In this document: one piece after another, positions 49,367-61,999 of the stretch
How the letters are laid out: every line of letters starts with the position of its first letter
Numbering within the stretch: position 1 is the stretch's first letter
Assembly (NCBI GenBank): GCA_020635175.1
Contig: JACKAH010000002.1
Location: forward strand, 62,001-126,000
Length of the DNA: 64,000 bases
Source: Deltaproteobacteria bacterium
GTDB lineage: Bacteria > Bdellovibrionota_C > UBA2361 > J135
Direction of reading: 5' to 3'
Translations under genes and position numbers: made by a program
The notes under the pieces: generated by a model
What the model saw: only the letters and a program-made list of their open reading frames with translations
Databases searched by the model: none
Told to the model about the DNA's origin: nothing

Positions 49367-51985
49367 ATGAAATCAATGACCCAAAATAGAAATAATGAAG
49401 GTGGCATAGTCCTACTATGGTTACTGTTTTCTATTATGGCATTGATGGTCGTTGGCTTAACGTTCCTGCTTTATGCTGAGGCTAATTTAAAGAAGTTCAA
49501 GGCTCAGTTTATCTCAATGAACTTAGTTGCGGCAGGCACGTTTAGTAGCGAGTTTTCGACAGATGAATCTCTTAATACTATGGCTATGGTTGCCAATATG
49601 AGTGGTTTTAATGGCGCAGTTGCCGCGCATGGTTATCAAACATTTGATAAAGCAAATTTGCAACTAGAGCATGAGCCTGACCCTGGAGATACTCAAGGTG
49701 TAAAAGCCTACGTTTCGATACGACAGGGAGCGATTTCTAATTTAGTAAATGGTATTGCTGATGTATCAACATCAGCATTTTCTCTCTCTAGGCCAAGGCC
49801 TCTCTATTTACATTTAGCTTTTGATTATTCGGCAAGTTTGATTGGTGGTGGTATCGAAGATCTACTTGAGGGATTTGAAGTAATAAAAGGAGACGGTTCG
49901 ATAGGGCCAAATGGTGTGCTTGGACCTTCTGGGATTGAGCCAAATAAAATTATTCAGACGGCTATGCCTTTTGCCTGGGATGAGTCTCTAAGAATTATTA
50001 GACCTTGGTCGGGACGAACGACTGCTTGGCCAGTTACTACTTTGGATACTACCGGCTGTAACTCAACAAGCGAAACGCTTTGCTCTCAGTACGCAACTCG
50101 AATATTAGATCACCGTACAGTTATCGAAAAAAGAGCCTCAGATCTTTTTATGTCTTATAAAAAGGCAAGTGTTGTTCTAGCTGGAGTTGTTGGGAGAATA
50201 ACTCCGTATTTAGATGTTAGTGTTTTTGGTGGCGTAATGACCGATGATTTCTCCACACTGCTGGCGAATTCTATCTCCTCAACACTGCCTGGTTTTCAGA
50301 ATAATGGAGTCTATCCGGTTCATTTATACGATGAGGCTAGTTATGATCAATATAAGATTAACGCTCAGGGAAAGATTACTGCAAAGCTAGTTAAGCAACA
50401 CTCCATTGAAAATCCTAAAGATATTATGCACCAAGGAATTTCAATGGCGCCTGATAGAGTGTTGCAACATTTTGCAGATCTAACGTTCTCAAGGAAGTTT
50501 TTAGCCTATGGCACCTTGACGGATATGCTTGGGAATGACCAACTGATCTCTAGATATCGTAAATTTTTGGACCCGCCGTTACCAGTAAGCAACCCTGAAC
50601 TAGAGCTAGATGGTTTTACTTATTCACCAGGAGCATTAAAAGACGGAAAGTATCCTTCTATAACATCTGATCCTTACTATCCTTTTGGATGGCCTGGTAG
50701 GCCTAATTTATTAGACCAGGATGGAGACTCTCATCCAATCAATGCAGATCTACCACCTGAGATTCGATACCCACTTGAGTATAATTGTCAGACAGGTCCT
50801 CCCGTAAATATGAATGCTCTGCTTAGCTCTATTCAAGCTGGAGTTGGTAAGCCATTGTGTTTAATTTATAATCAGTGTGGTTTTGAACCCGCGCAAAATT
50901 GCTCAGCTGTGGTTGGAATTTCAGAACAGTATGCGTATTATAATAGTTCAGTTCCAACATCTCCGAGCTGCACAGATTATGGTCCTTATGTTCCTAGGTG
51001 TAAGAAAGGTGGGAATGTGATTGATGATCTGCATGCTGTTGTTTGTGTAAATGGAGTGCCACGTTGTTTTCCTGATGTTTCACTTTTTCCAAGATGTGTC
51101 ACATTAACTGGTGATATTACACTTAACATACCAAAGTGCTGTAATTGGGAAGATGGTGATTGTTCAGGGGTTGAATACAATCCTGGAGCTAATCCTCCGG
51201 TGCCGACTGGTCATGGACTTCCTAATTTTAAACCACCATCTACTCCTCATCCAACCGCAACCCCAATTCAAAGAGGATTAGTTACATTTCCGGAAACCTC
51301 TCCCAATAATAGATACGCAACAGCATTCCATTTGTTAAATGACCTTAGTCCTTTATATGGAGGTACGTATACTCAAAATGTAATCCCTAACCAACGTTGC
51401 GACGATTTTAAGCAGGAATTAGGGGGCGAGCAGCCTGAATGCGCAGTTGTTATTGTCACTGATAATAGACCTCTCGGGATTGATGCTGCAGGGAATCAAG
51501 TTATTACAGATGAAGATATTTTTAATCAGTTAGAAACGAACGTTAATGCCTTTACAAATAACCAGGGTAAGATGTTCACTTGGTTTTTAGGCCATAGAGA
51601 TAGTCAATATGAAGAGATGTCAACCATAATAGAAATTGAGATCTCTGCAGGAACAATAAATCCAAGCGTGCTTGCTATCTATACACACTATGTTACTTCC
51701 GAACTTCCAATTCCATTGGCTGACTGCGCTAGTTGGGACGCGAACAAGCCAGTAGGGGTGCCTGAATGTCTGGAGTATAATGATAGTGTACTTCCAGAAT
51801 ATTTAGCTGATAGAACTATGATGGATGATTTTAAGGGTTTGATGGATAGTCCAGATGATGGACGAATCTATGTAGAAACGGAGCTTAAAAACACGATTGA
51901 AGGACCAGATCTGGTAGAATCTTTCTTAAATGGACTGTCGCATCTGCTTGCAAAACTTAAACAATCAGTCAGATTTCAGAAATAA
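49367..51985 (+). CDS. Large TadG-like protein with degenerate vWA region
   Basis: The 872-residue protein has an N-terminal transmembrane helix after NEGG (IVLLWLLFSIMALMVVGLTF), as in TadG. Around residue 153 the string LAFDYSASL resembles a MIDAS DxSxS, and VVIVTDNRP near residue 695 resembles the later vWA strand, so a large interrupted vWA domain is likely. The middle carries many Cys residues in pairs and a Pro/Thr linker (PPSTPHPTATPIQRG). It is two to three times the usual TadG size. It ends the pilus-like block. Confidence 0.6.
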   Translation: MKSMTQNRNNEGGIVLLWLLFSIMALMVVGLTFLLYAEANLKKFKAQFISMNLVAAGTFSSEFSTDESLNTMAMVANMSGFNGAVAAHGYQTFDKANLQLEHEPDPGDTQGVKAYVSIRQGAISNLVNGIADVSTSAFSLSRPRPLYLHLAFDYSASLIGGGIEDLLEGFEVIKGDGSIGPNGVLGPSGIEPNKIIQTAMPFAWDESLRIIRPWSGRTTAWPVTTLDTTGCNSTSETLCSQYATRILDHRTVIEKRASDLFMSYKKASVVLAGVVGRITPYLDVSVFGGVMTDDFSTLLANSISSTLPGFQNNGVYPVHLYDEASYDQYKINAQGKITAKLVKQHSIENPKDIMHQGISMAPDRVLQHFADLTFSRKFLAYGTLTDMLGNDQLISRYRKFLDPPLPVSNPELELDGFTYSPGALKDGKYPSITSDPYYPFGWPGRPNLLDQDGDSHPINADLPPEIRYPLEYNCQTGPPVNMNALLSSIQAGVGKPLCLIYNQCGFEPAQNCSAVVGISEQYAYYNSSVPTSPSCTDYGPYVPRCKKGGNVIDDLHAVVCVNGVPRCFPDVSLFPRCVTLTGDITLNIPKCCNWEDGDCSGVEYNPGANPPVPTGHGLPNFKPPSTPHPTATPIQRGLVTFPETSPNNRYATAFHLLNDLSPLYGGTYTQNVIPNQRCDDFKQELGGEQPECAVVIVTDNRPLGIDAAGNQVITDEDIFNQLETNVNAFTNNQGKMFTWFLGHRDSQYEEMSTIIEIEISAGTINPSVLAIYTHYVTSELPIPLADCASWDANKPVGVPECLEYNDSVLPEYLADRTMMDDFKGLMDSPDDGRIYVETELKNTIEGPDLVESFLNGLSHLLAKLKQSVRFQK

Positions 51986-52112
51986 TCCTGAAAAAACCAA
52001 ACAAGACAAATGGTTTAGAATCAGTTATAGTTACGTTCTGCGGGGCTAGAGGAACCATGCATTGGGCTAAGCTCTTGAAGTAATTAAACAATTTTACCGT
52101 TAAGCTTCCATT

Positions 52113-53546
52113 GTGACCGAGAAGAGAATTGCTGTGGAGAAGTTAAAAAATCAATCTGAACTTGATGTTCGTGAGATTATGTCATCAATCAGAGAGCGAG
52201 TTAAGGAGCACGCGGCTGATCAAACTGATAGTCGTTTGCCTTTTGTTCCTCAAGCAACTGATTTCTCAGGTTCTGATAGGAAAGCTGGCGAGTTGTTGCA
52301 TTCAGAAGAGCTTCGTTATCTAAACCAACACCATACTTATTCGCTAGAGTCTTATCGTCCCGATAAGATAACTTCACATAGAAAATTTCTTGGTAAGTTT
52401 ATCGTTAAGTTAAAACGGAAAATGCTCTCTTTCCTCTGGGAGAACTTACTGAAGGATTATTTTCAGGCAGAAAAAGAATTCCAATCTAATTTAGTCAAAT
52501 ACTTAAATGATTCAAGCAAGTATATTGATTCGAGAGATGCCTTTATTTTTTGGGATCTTATTAAGAAAGTTGATACTGATGTTAACAGGGCGCTTGAACG
52601 AATAGAGAGAATTAATGATGAGCAAACAGGGACATTAGTTTCTACTGAAAGGCGAGTAATTAATTCTGTAAATCATGCCTTGGAGCAGCTTACCAAGCTA
52701 GATACAGAGTATCGAGCTACTGCAGCTCAGGTTGAAACTCTTGAAAGTGTCTCTCGCGGATTAGAGCGAATTCTATCAAAGGTTACTAGGCCTTCAGATC
52801 AAGTTTCTCTTCCGAGCAACTCTGAGAAGAAAGAACAAACTTCATCTGATATCGATTACACTTACCTCATGTTGGAAAATCGTTATCGAGGAAGCGAGCA
52901 AAGTATCAAAGACAGAATGAGTGTATATCTTCCTTATTTTAAGAACTGTAACGCGAGTGTTGTTGAAATAGGACCTGGTAGAGGGGAGTTGCAAACCCTT
53001 TTTGTAGAAAACCAAATCCCTTCATACGGTGTTGAGATGGATCAAGCCATGGTTGAGGCTTGTAAAGAAAAGGGCTTGGATGTCAGGCTTGGTGATGGAA
53101 TTGAGCATATAGTCTCTGCAGAAGAAGATAGTCTTGGTGGGGTCATAGCATGTCAAGTAATTGAGCATCTGACGCAAGACCAGCTAGTCAATCTAGCTAA
53201 AGCTTGTCTTAGAGCAGTTAAGCCAGGAGGTAAAATTATCTTTGAAACGATCAACACTGAATCAATGGTAGCTCTTGCCAGAAATTATTTCCGTGATCCA
53301 ACACATGTCTTTCCTCTTCATCCTGAAACAATGCGTTTCTTCTTGGAGCTTTGTGGTCTCAAGGTATTGGAGGTGAAAAAACTCTCACCATATTCAGATG
53401 AGGCTGTTTTACAAGAATTGCCTGTTGAAGAGTATATGACCCCGAGATGGGCATATGCTATTGAAACACTGAATAGGAATATTAGGCGACTTAATGAGTT
53501 GCTCTATGGATACCAAGACTACTGCATCGTTGCAGAGGTTGAATAA
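52113..53546 (+). CDS. SAM-dependent methyltransferase with N-terminal coiled coil
   Basis: Residues about 10-230 are charged and helical with coiled-coil-like repeats (for example ALERIERINDEQ), then a class I SAM domain follows: VVEIGPGRGELQTLF near residue 284, GVEMDQAMVEACKEKG, and GVIACQVIEHL. EIMSSIRERVKEHAA at the N-terminus is typical of methyltransferases from polysaccharide clusters. It probably methylates a sugar or chain terminus. It starts with GTG at 52113 and overlaps the first glycosyltransferase by one base. Confidence 0.8.
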   Translation: MTEKRIAVEKLKNQSELDVREIMSSIRERVKEHAADQTDSRLPFVPQATDFSGSDRKAGELLHSEELRYLNQHHTYSLESYRPDKITSHRKFLGKFIVKLKRKMLSFLWENLLKDYFQAEKEFQSNLVKYLNDSSKYIDSRDAFIFWDLIKKVDTDVNRALERIERINDEQTGTLVSTERRVINSVNHALEQLTKLDTEYRATAAQVETLESVSRGLERILSKVTRPSDQVSLPSNSEKKEQTSSDIDYTYLMLENRYRGSEQSIKDRMSVYLPYFKNCNASVVEIGPGRGELQTLFVENQIPSYGVEMDQAMVEACKEKGLDVRLGDGIEHIVSAEEDSLGGVIACQVIEHLTQDQLVNLAKACLRAVKPGGKIIFETINTESMVALARNYFRDPTHVFPLHPETMRFFLELCGLKVLEVKKLSPYSDEAVLQELPVEEYMTPRWAYAIETLNRNIRRLNELLYGYQDYCIVAEVE

Positions 53547-54649
53547 TGGCTACGATATTAGTATTAGGCGTTAAGGTTCCTTTTACAACTGGTGGCGCTG
53601 AAGCATTAGTAAAAACTCTAGTTCATGAGTTACGCCAGAGAAATCATGATGTTGATACCATTGATGTCCCGATTTCATTTCATCCAAAAGAGAAATTGCT
53701 AACTCAAGCAGCAATTTGGAGGAATCTAGAATTAACAGAGGTCGGTGGAAAAAAAATTGATCTTGTTATCGCAACTAAGTTTCCAACTTATTATGTTAGC
53801 CATCCTAATAAAAGTATTTGGTTAGTGCATCAACACAGACCTGCATACGATCTATATGGAACTCGCTTTAGTGATTTTTCAGATGATCCACGCGATGAAG
53901 CACTGCGAAGAATGATTGCAGAGGGAGATCGCAAGGCAATCGGTGAAGCAGCTTTTATCTCAGGGATAAGCAAGAATGTAACAGATCGTTTGCTAAGATA
54001 TAACGGAATATCTGGTGTCCCTATTTATCCTCCTCTACCTCTGCGTGGTCGATATAAACAGGGTCGGTTTGATCACTACATATTGTCGGTTGGTAGGCTG
54101 TGCAATATCAAACGGGTCGATATGATGATTAAGGCACTACCTATAGTGCATAACTTCGTGAAGCTGAAAATAGTTGGAACTCCGGATGAATCTGGAGTTA
54201 TGGAATACTATAGAAACGAGATTGATAAGCATCATCTTTGGGATAGAGTTGAATTTCTTGGAAGAGTAAGCGACGAAGAGCTGATAGATTTGTATTCAAA
54301 TGCGCTAGGTGTTTATTACGCTCCTTACGATGAAGATTATGGATACGTAACACTTGAAGCGTTTGCTTCTGGTAAGCCTGTCATTACAGCTAAAGATAGC
54401 GGTGGCGTGCTTGAGTTTATGCAAGATGGAGAGAGAGGGTTTGTGCTTGAGCCGACATCAGATGCTATAGGCCATGGAGTTAACAAGTTAGTTGAGAATG
54501 TTTCGCTTGCTCAGACAATGGGAGAGAATGGCTTGAAGTATGTTAAGAACCTAGGGTTACTTGAGTCAGGTTGGGATCAAGTAATTGAACAATTGCTTTC
54601 ACCCATTGGTAATAACGAGCAGCCGCAACCGATACATGCGCAGGTATAG
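53546..54649 (+). CDS. Glycosyltransferase family 4
   Basis: The 367-residue protein has the GT-B plan: an N-terminal acceptor domain beginning ILVLGVKVPFTTGGAEALVKTL and a C-terminal GT4 domain with LSVGRLCNIKRVDMMIKAL, EFLGRVSDEELIDLYSNA and YAPYDEDYGYVTLEAFASGKPVI, where E followed by G is the donor-binding motif. It should add a sugar from a nucleotide donor to a surface glycan. Donor and acceptor are unknown. It precedes another GT by 2 bp. Confidence 0.9.
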   Translation: MATILVLGVKVPFTTGGAEALVKTLVHELRQRNHDVDTIDVPISFHPKEKLLTQAAIWRNLELTEVGGKKIDLVIATKFPTYYVSHPNKSIWLVHQHRPAYDLYGTRFSDFSDDPRDEALRRMIAEGDRKAIGEAAFISGISKNVTDRLLRYNGISGVPIYPPLPLRGRYKQGRFDHYILSVGRLCNIKRVDMMIKALPIVHNFVKLKIVGTPDESGVMEYYRNEIDKHHLWDRVEFLGRVSDEELIDLYSNALGVYYAPYDEDYGYVTLEAFASGKPVITAKDSGGVLEFMQDGERGFVLEPTSDAIGHGVNKLVENVSLAQTMGENGLKYVKNLGLLESGWDQVIEQLLSPIGNNEQPQPIHAQV

Positions 54650-54651
54650 TT

Positions 54652-55930
54652 ATGTCATCGGGATCAAAGCCACGCATAGCTTGGTTTTCTCTGCTTTCTG
54701 ACAGGGAAGGGCAGAATTCAATTAGCTCTTACTGCACTGATATATTTCTGCCTTACATCGCGGAAGAATTTGAAATTGATATTTTTTCTAATGGTGATGA
54801 TCGGAGTTATAAGGGTCATCATGTATTTAACTACCTTTCGGCATTTAGTAGAGATGAGCAAAATCCATATGACTTCTTTTTTTACCAGTTAGAGGATTCT
54901 GATCAGTGTGATTTTGTTAAATTACATTTAGGACTTAAGCCTGGAATAGTTTTTTTTCATGACATCCTACTCAGAGAGGAGATGCCACCACCATTAACTT
55001 TTAGTATTTGGCCAGAGGTTTTAAATTGGGTAGATAGCCCTGAATGGCCAAAGCGTTACCCGCAGCCGGATCGTGGGCCGTTTGCTTATCGAGAATGCTC
55101 ATTGAGCTTGTTGCCTATCTTTAGCTCTGAGAGGTTAGCTAACGAGTTTAAAAGAACTGTAGAAAAGACCTTAGGTGATTCATTCGAGCCAAAGGATTTG
55201 AGATTTTTCTATTTGCCGCTTCCAGTTGAGAGTTTTGAGAATTCTCCGCTTTCAAAAAATGAAACATGTATTGCATTTTCTGGTGAGGTAGGAATTGAGC
55301 ACAGAGCTCATAAAGTCTTGCACGCAGTCAGAGATCTAAATGATAGATTCAAGCTTCTTTGGCTTGTTGCGCCAGATGAGGTTTCTCGTGCTAAAGAGCT
55401 AGCAAATGAGTTCTCTGTGCATAATTTAGAGATCATAACTGAACGAAGTGCAGAAAATTGGAAGAAGGTTTTAGATCGCTCTTCTGTTGCTATACATACG
55501 CACTTTAGTGTTTATGGAACGCTAGGTTTGAATCTGTCTATTTCTTTGGCTTCGAAAACGCCTGTTATCGTTACTGACTTTGCTGAAGGTGAGTTTCTCC
55601 CAGAGAGTGTGGTTTTCAAGGTTTCTCCAGGAAGGAATGAAGCTACGCAAATTAAATCCTTCATCGAAGAGATTAACAATCTCTCAGGTTCTTCTGAGCT
55701 AGGATTGATATTAGATAACGCTAAATCTTATGTCTTAGAGATTTCAGACAAAAAAACAGTTGCTCTTGAACTCTTGCAGATATTCTTATCCAATTTAGAT
55801 TTTTTAAGAAATGCCCGCAGTACTTGGTCGACGTTGGAGCAGGAGGCGAGAAACTTTGTGCTACAAAAAAACCTAACATCTGCTTGGGCTGCTTTTTTTA
55901 AGCCAGCCTTTAATGAGATAGGGTGGGCAG

Positions 55931-55938
<8 letters not shown>
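54652..55938 (+). CDS. Putative glycosyltransferase (GT-B type)
   Basis: The 428-residue product is a weaker match. Its N-terminus (RIAWFSLLSDREGQNSISSY) and YDFFFYQLEDSDQCDFV segment resemble acceptor domains of GT4-like enzymes, and the C-terminal half contains LGLNLSISLASKTPVIVTDFAEGEF, reminiscent of the donor loop with E and G. It lies between two clear GT4 genes and overlaps the next by 8 bp, which supports a glycan function. Another reading is a sugar-modifying enzyme of the same cluster. Confidence 0.68.
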
Positions 55939-59172
<3,234 letters not shown>

Positions 59173-59210
59173 ATAGGATTATATAGTTCCCCCAATAAAT
59201 GGATTACTAA

Positions 59211-60698
59211 ATGAAAGAGATAAGAACAAGATTTGCACCAAGTCCTACTGGATTCCTTCATGTTGGAGGAGTTCGGACAAATTTCTATGCCTGGCTATTA
59301 GCTCGACACCATGGTGGTAAGTTTATTCTTCGTATTGAAGATACAGACAGAGAGCGATTTGTGCCTGGCGCAATTAAAGCGATTTTAGATGATCTTAAGT
59401 GGTTAGGCCTTGATATAGATGAAGGGCCTTCGACTGAAGAATTGAAACTTTGTGACGAAGGGTTTGACGGAGATGAGGGAGTCGGTGGAGAGTTAGGTCC
59501 TTATGTTCAAAGCCAGAGGTTGCACTTATACCGAGAGGTCGCAGATAAATTAATTGAAAGTGGACATGCTTATCGATGCGATTGCACCGCCGAGATGCTT
59601 CAAAAAGAGCGCGAAGAGCAGATGGCTCGTCGTGAATCACCTGGGTATAGCGGATACTGTCGTAGTAGAAATGTATCTGCAGATACAAAACATGTTGTCA
59701 GGATAAAGATACCTGAGCGTGAATCTATGACTATAGATGATGCAGTAAAGGGCAAGATAACATGGGAAAAGCTCTCTTTGAGAGATACAGTTATACTTAA
59801 AAGTGACGGTTATCCAACCTATCACTTAGCAGTTGTTGTAGATGATCATCACATGAAAATCTCACATGTCATGCGTGGCGAAGAGTGGATTTCAACAACA
59901 CCGGTTCATGTGCTTTTATATCGTGCTCTTGGTTGGGAAATGCCTATATTCTGCCATCTTCCAAGCGTATTAGGTCAGGATGGTAAAAAACTTTCTAAAC
60001 GTCACGGTGCAACTCAGGTTGGAGCTTTTAAAGACGATGGATATTTGCCAGAGGCTCTTTTGAATTTTCTCTTGCTTATTGGTTGGAACCCCGGAGATGG
60101 AGAAGAGCAAGAGATATTTTCTAGAGAAGAGATGATCGAGAGATTTAATCTAGAGAATATAAACACAGCGAGTGGTGTATTTGCATATGATAAATTGAAT
60201 TGGATGAACGGCGTTTATATTCGAAACCTAAGCGCAGATCAGTTCAAGGAACGGGTTTTGCCTTTCTGTAAGAAGGCTGGTTTAGAGCTGGAAGATTCAA
60301 AATTATCTGAAATATTGCCGCACGTTCAGGAGAGAACAAAGTTGCTGACAGAAGTTCCTGAGATGATCGAATTCTTGGCAGATAAACCTCTGGAAAGAGA
60401 GCTCGATCAGATGTTGAAAAAAGATATGGATGCTGAGAAGGCAATTTCAATTTTAGAGCTTGCGTATAATGAGTTATCGGAGCTTTCAGATTTTTCTGCA
60501 GACAATATCGAAGCGGCAATTAAGAAAATTCCAGAAGTACTTGATCTAAAAATGGGGCCTGCATTTATTGTCGTCCGTATTGCGGTCACCGGTAAAAAAG
60601 CTACACCACCTCTTTTCACTTCAATTCAGACGTTAGGAAAAGACTTAACTTTAGCCCGCCTAAGGGAGACGGTTGAGATATTAGCCAAAAAAAGTTAG
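59211..60698 (+). CDS. gltX: Glutamyl-tRNA synthetase
   Basis: A class I synthetase charging tRNA-Glu. RFAPSPTGFLHVGGVRTNFYAWL carries the HIGH motif as HVGG (residues 17-20; pieces RFAPSPTGFLHVGG and VRTNFYAW), and GKKLSKRHGA near residue 260 is the KMSKS equivalent. Near residue 70, between DEGP and GPYVQSQRL, an acidic insert of about 20 residues (ELKLCDEGFDGDEGVGGE) is longer than the usual short loop. 495 residues is normal. It is 38 bp after ligA. Confidence 0.97.
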   Translation: MKEIRTRFAPSPTGFLHVGGVRTNFYAWLLARHHGGKFILRIEDTDRERFVPGAIKAILDDLKWLGLDIDEGPSTEELKLCDEGFDGDEGVGGELGPYVQSQRLHLYREVADKLIESGHAYRCDCTAEMLQKEREEQMARRESPGYSGYCRSRNVSADTKHVVRIKIPERESMTIDDAVKGKITWEKLSLRDTVILKSDGYPTYHLAVVVDDHHMKISHVMRGEEWISTTPVHVLLYRALGWEMPIFCHLPSVLGQDGKKLSKRHGATQVGAFKDDGYLPEALLNFLLLIGWNPGDGEEQEIFSREEMIERFNLENINTASGVFAYDKLNWMNGVYIRNLSADQFKERVLPFCKKAGLELEDSKLSEILPHVQERTKLLTEVPEMIEFLADKPLERELDQMLKKDMDAEKAISILELAYNELSELSDFSADNIEAAIKKIPEVLDLKMGPAFIVVRIAVTGKKATPPLFTSIQTLGKDLTLARLRETVEILAKKS

Positions 60699-60806
60699 TA
60701 CTTTTAACCGAAAAAGGAGAGCGCTCGTTCATTAAGTTGAGCCGAGATTATTACGATTTAAATGGTAGCGCTATTATAAGGGGTTGCCGCAATTCTTCGG
60801 GTTTTC

Positions 60807-61451
60807 ATGAGTAAATCGAATTTTAGCCATATTTTTACGATCGTCGATAACATGGTTGATGCAGCTATAACTGACATCGAAGCCGATGGTGAGCAGATAT
60901 CATGTCGTAAAGGTTGTATGCACTGCTGTTATCTACTCGTTGAGATCTCATGGGAGGAAGCCTCTGAGCTTGCAAATTGGATAGTAGGACAGCCGGAGGC
61001 GTCGAGGAATCGATTGATTGGTTCTATAAAAGAGTCTGCCGCAGATGCTAAAGAGTTCTTTTTAAGTGATCCTAAGACCGCACATTATCTAGAAGGGTGG
61101 GCTGAGGATGAAGATCTTCCTGAAGAGATTTATGACAGATATTTTCAGGAAAAAGCTAGACCATGTCCGTTTTTGAGCTTTGGAAAATGTGAAGCCTATG
61201 TAGCTAGGCCAACCCCATGTCGTCTTCATATGGTTAGCTCTGAGCCTTCAATCTGCTCGCGTGAGGTTGAAGATGATGAGGATTACAATATTCCTGATAG
61301 AGTTGACGAGCTTAGAGAGGAGGTAGGTCCTGTAATTTCAGCTATGTGTAAAGATGGAAGATGGGGGCTTTTATCTCTGCTGGTACAGGAGGCATTAGTT
61401 GAAAAAGGTCTTTTAAAGCAAGATCTTGGCTCAGTTAAGGCTGTATCTTAG
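60807..61451 (+). CDS. YkgJ-family cysteine-cluster protein
   Basis: The 214-residue protein contains the CRKGCMHCC motif near residue 38 and later CPFLSFGKCEAYVARPTPCRLH, giving the eight-cysteine pattern (two clusters) of the YkgJ/UPF0153 family. The family probably binds zinc or an iron-sulfur centre, and its role is not established. The middle segment is acidic. It lies alone between gltX and rpsO with its own 100-bp upstream region. Confidence 0.85.
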   Translation: MSKSNFSHIFTIVDNMVDAAITDIEADGEQISCRKGCMHCCYLLVEISWEEASELANWIVGQPEASRNRLIGSIKESAADAKEFFLSDPKTAHYLEGWAEDEDLPEEIYDRYFQEKARPCPFLSFGKCEAYVARPTPCRLHMVSSEPSICSREVEDDEDYNIPDRVDELREEVGPVISAMCKDGRWGLLSLLVQEALVEKGLLKQDLGSVKAVS

Positions 61452-61540
61452 AGTAGAACTTATTGACATAACTGCCTGATCCTGTTAACTTCTCGCGATA
61501 TCACGGTAAGTGCTTTACTGGGGTGGCTTGAGTTTGGAGT

Positions 61541-61584
61541 AACGATGCAATTGCTTTTTTTTCATTAAGAGAAATTGCATCGTT
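61541..61584 (+). terminator. Hairpin with 12-bp perfect stem between the YkgJ gene and rpsO
   Basis: AACGATGCAATT (61541-61552) and AATTGCATCGTT (61573-61584) form a perfect stem. The 20-nt loop contains a run of eight T. It may be a terminator for the YkgJ gene, a bidirectional stop, or a leader structure of rpsO. Confidence 0.5.
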
Positions 61585-61670
61585 TCTTCCATCGACTTAT
61601 AGCCAACTCGTGCTCTTATCAAAATATTAACCACGAAATTGGAGCATTAAGAATTAGTTAAGGAAGTTTT

Positions 61671-61943
61671 ATGGATTCGATTGAGTCTGCGACAAAATCA
61701 GAGATTATTGAAAAGTTTCGTATCAACGAGAAAGATTGTGGTTCATCTGAAGTTCAGATCGCGCTTCTGACTCAAAGAATTAGCCAGCTTACTAAGCACT
61801 TTGCTAAACATAGCAAAGATGATCATTCTAGACGTGGAATGTTGGCATTAATTAATAGAAGAAAAAAACTTCTTCAGTACTTACGAACTGAAAATTTAGA
61901 TCGTTATAAAAATACGATTACTGCTTTAGGGCTTCGTAAGTAA
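61671..61943 (+). CDS. rpsO: 30S ribosomal protein S15
   Basis: S15 binds the central domain of 16S rRNA. The 90-residue protein has the universal DCGSSEVQIALLTQRISQLTKHF (pieces: DCGSSEVQIALLTQRI and SQLTKHFAKHSKDDHSRRG) and MLALINRRKKLLQYLR. TTAAGGAAG precedes the ATG. It lies upstream of pnp, the classical rpsO-pnp order, with 56 bp between them. Confidence 0.98.
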   Translation: MDSIESATKSEIIEKFRINEKDCGSSEVQIALLTQRISQLTKHFAKHSKDDHSRRGMLALINRRKKLLQYLRTENLDRYKNTITALGLRK

Positions 61944-61967
61944 CACTTACTATTTCTTTAATTTGTG

Positions 61968-61993
61968 CTCCTCGATTTTAATTAAATGAGGAG
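61968..61993 (+). promoter_or_regulatory. Hairpin sequestering the pnp ribosome binding site
   Basis: CTCCTC (61968-61973) pairs with GAGGAG (61988-61993), the Shine-Dalgarno sequence of pnp; inside it ATTT pairs with AAAT after one bulged G. The 10-bp stem would hide the ribosome site. It suggests post-transcriptional control of pnp, as is known for pnp autoregulation in E. coli although by another structure. Confidence 0.6.
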
Positions 61994-61999
61994 ATACTC

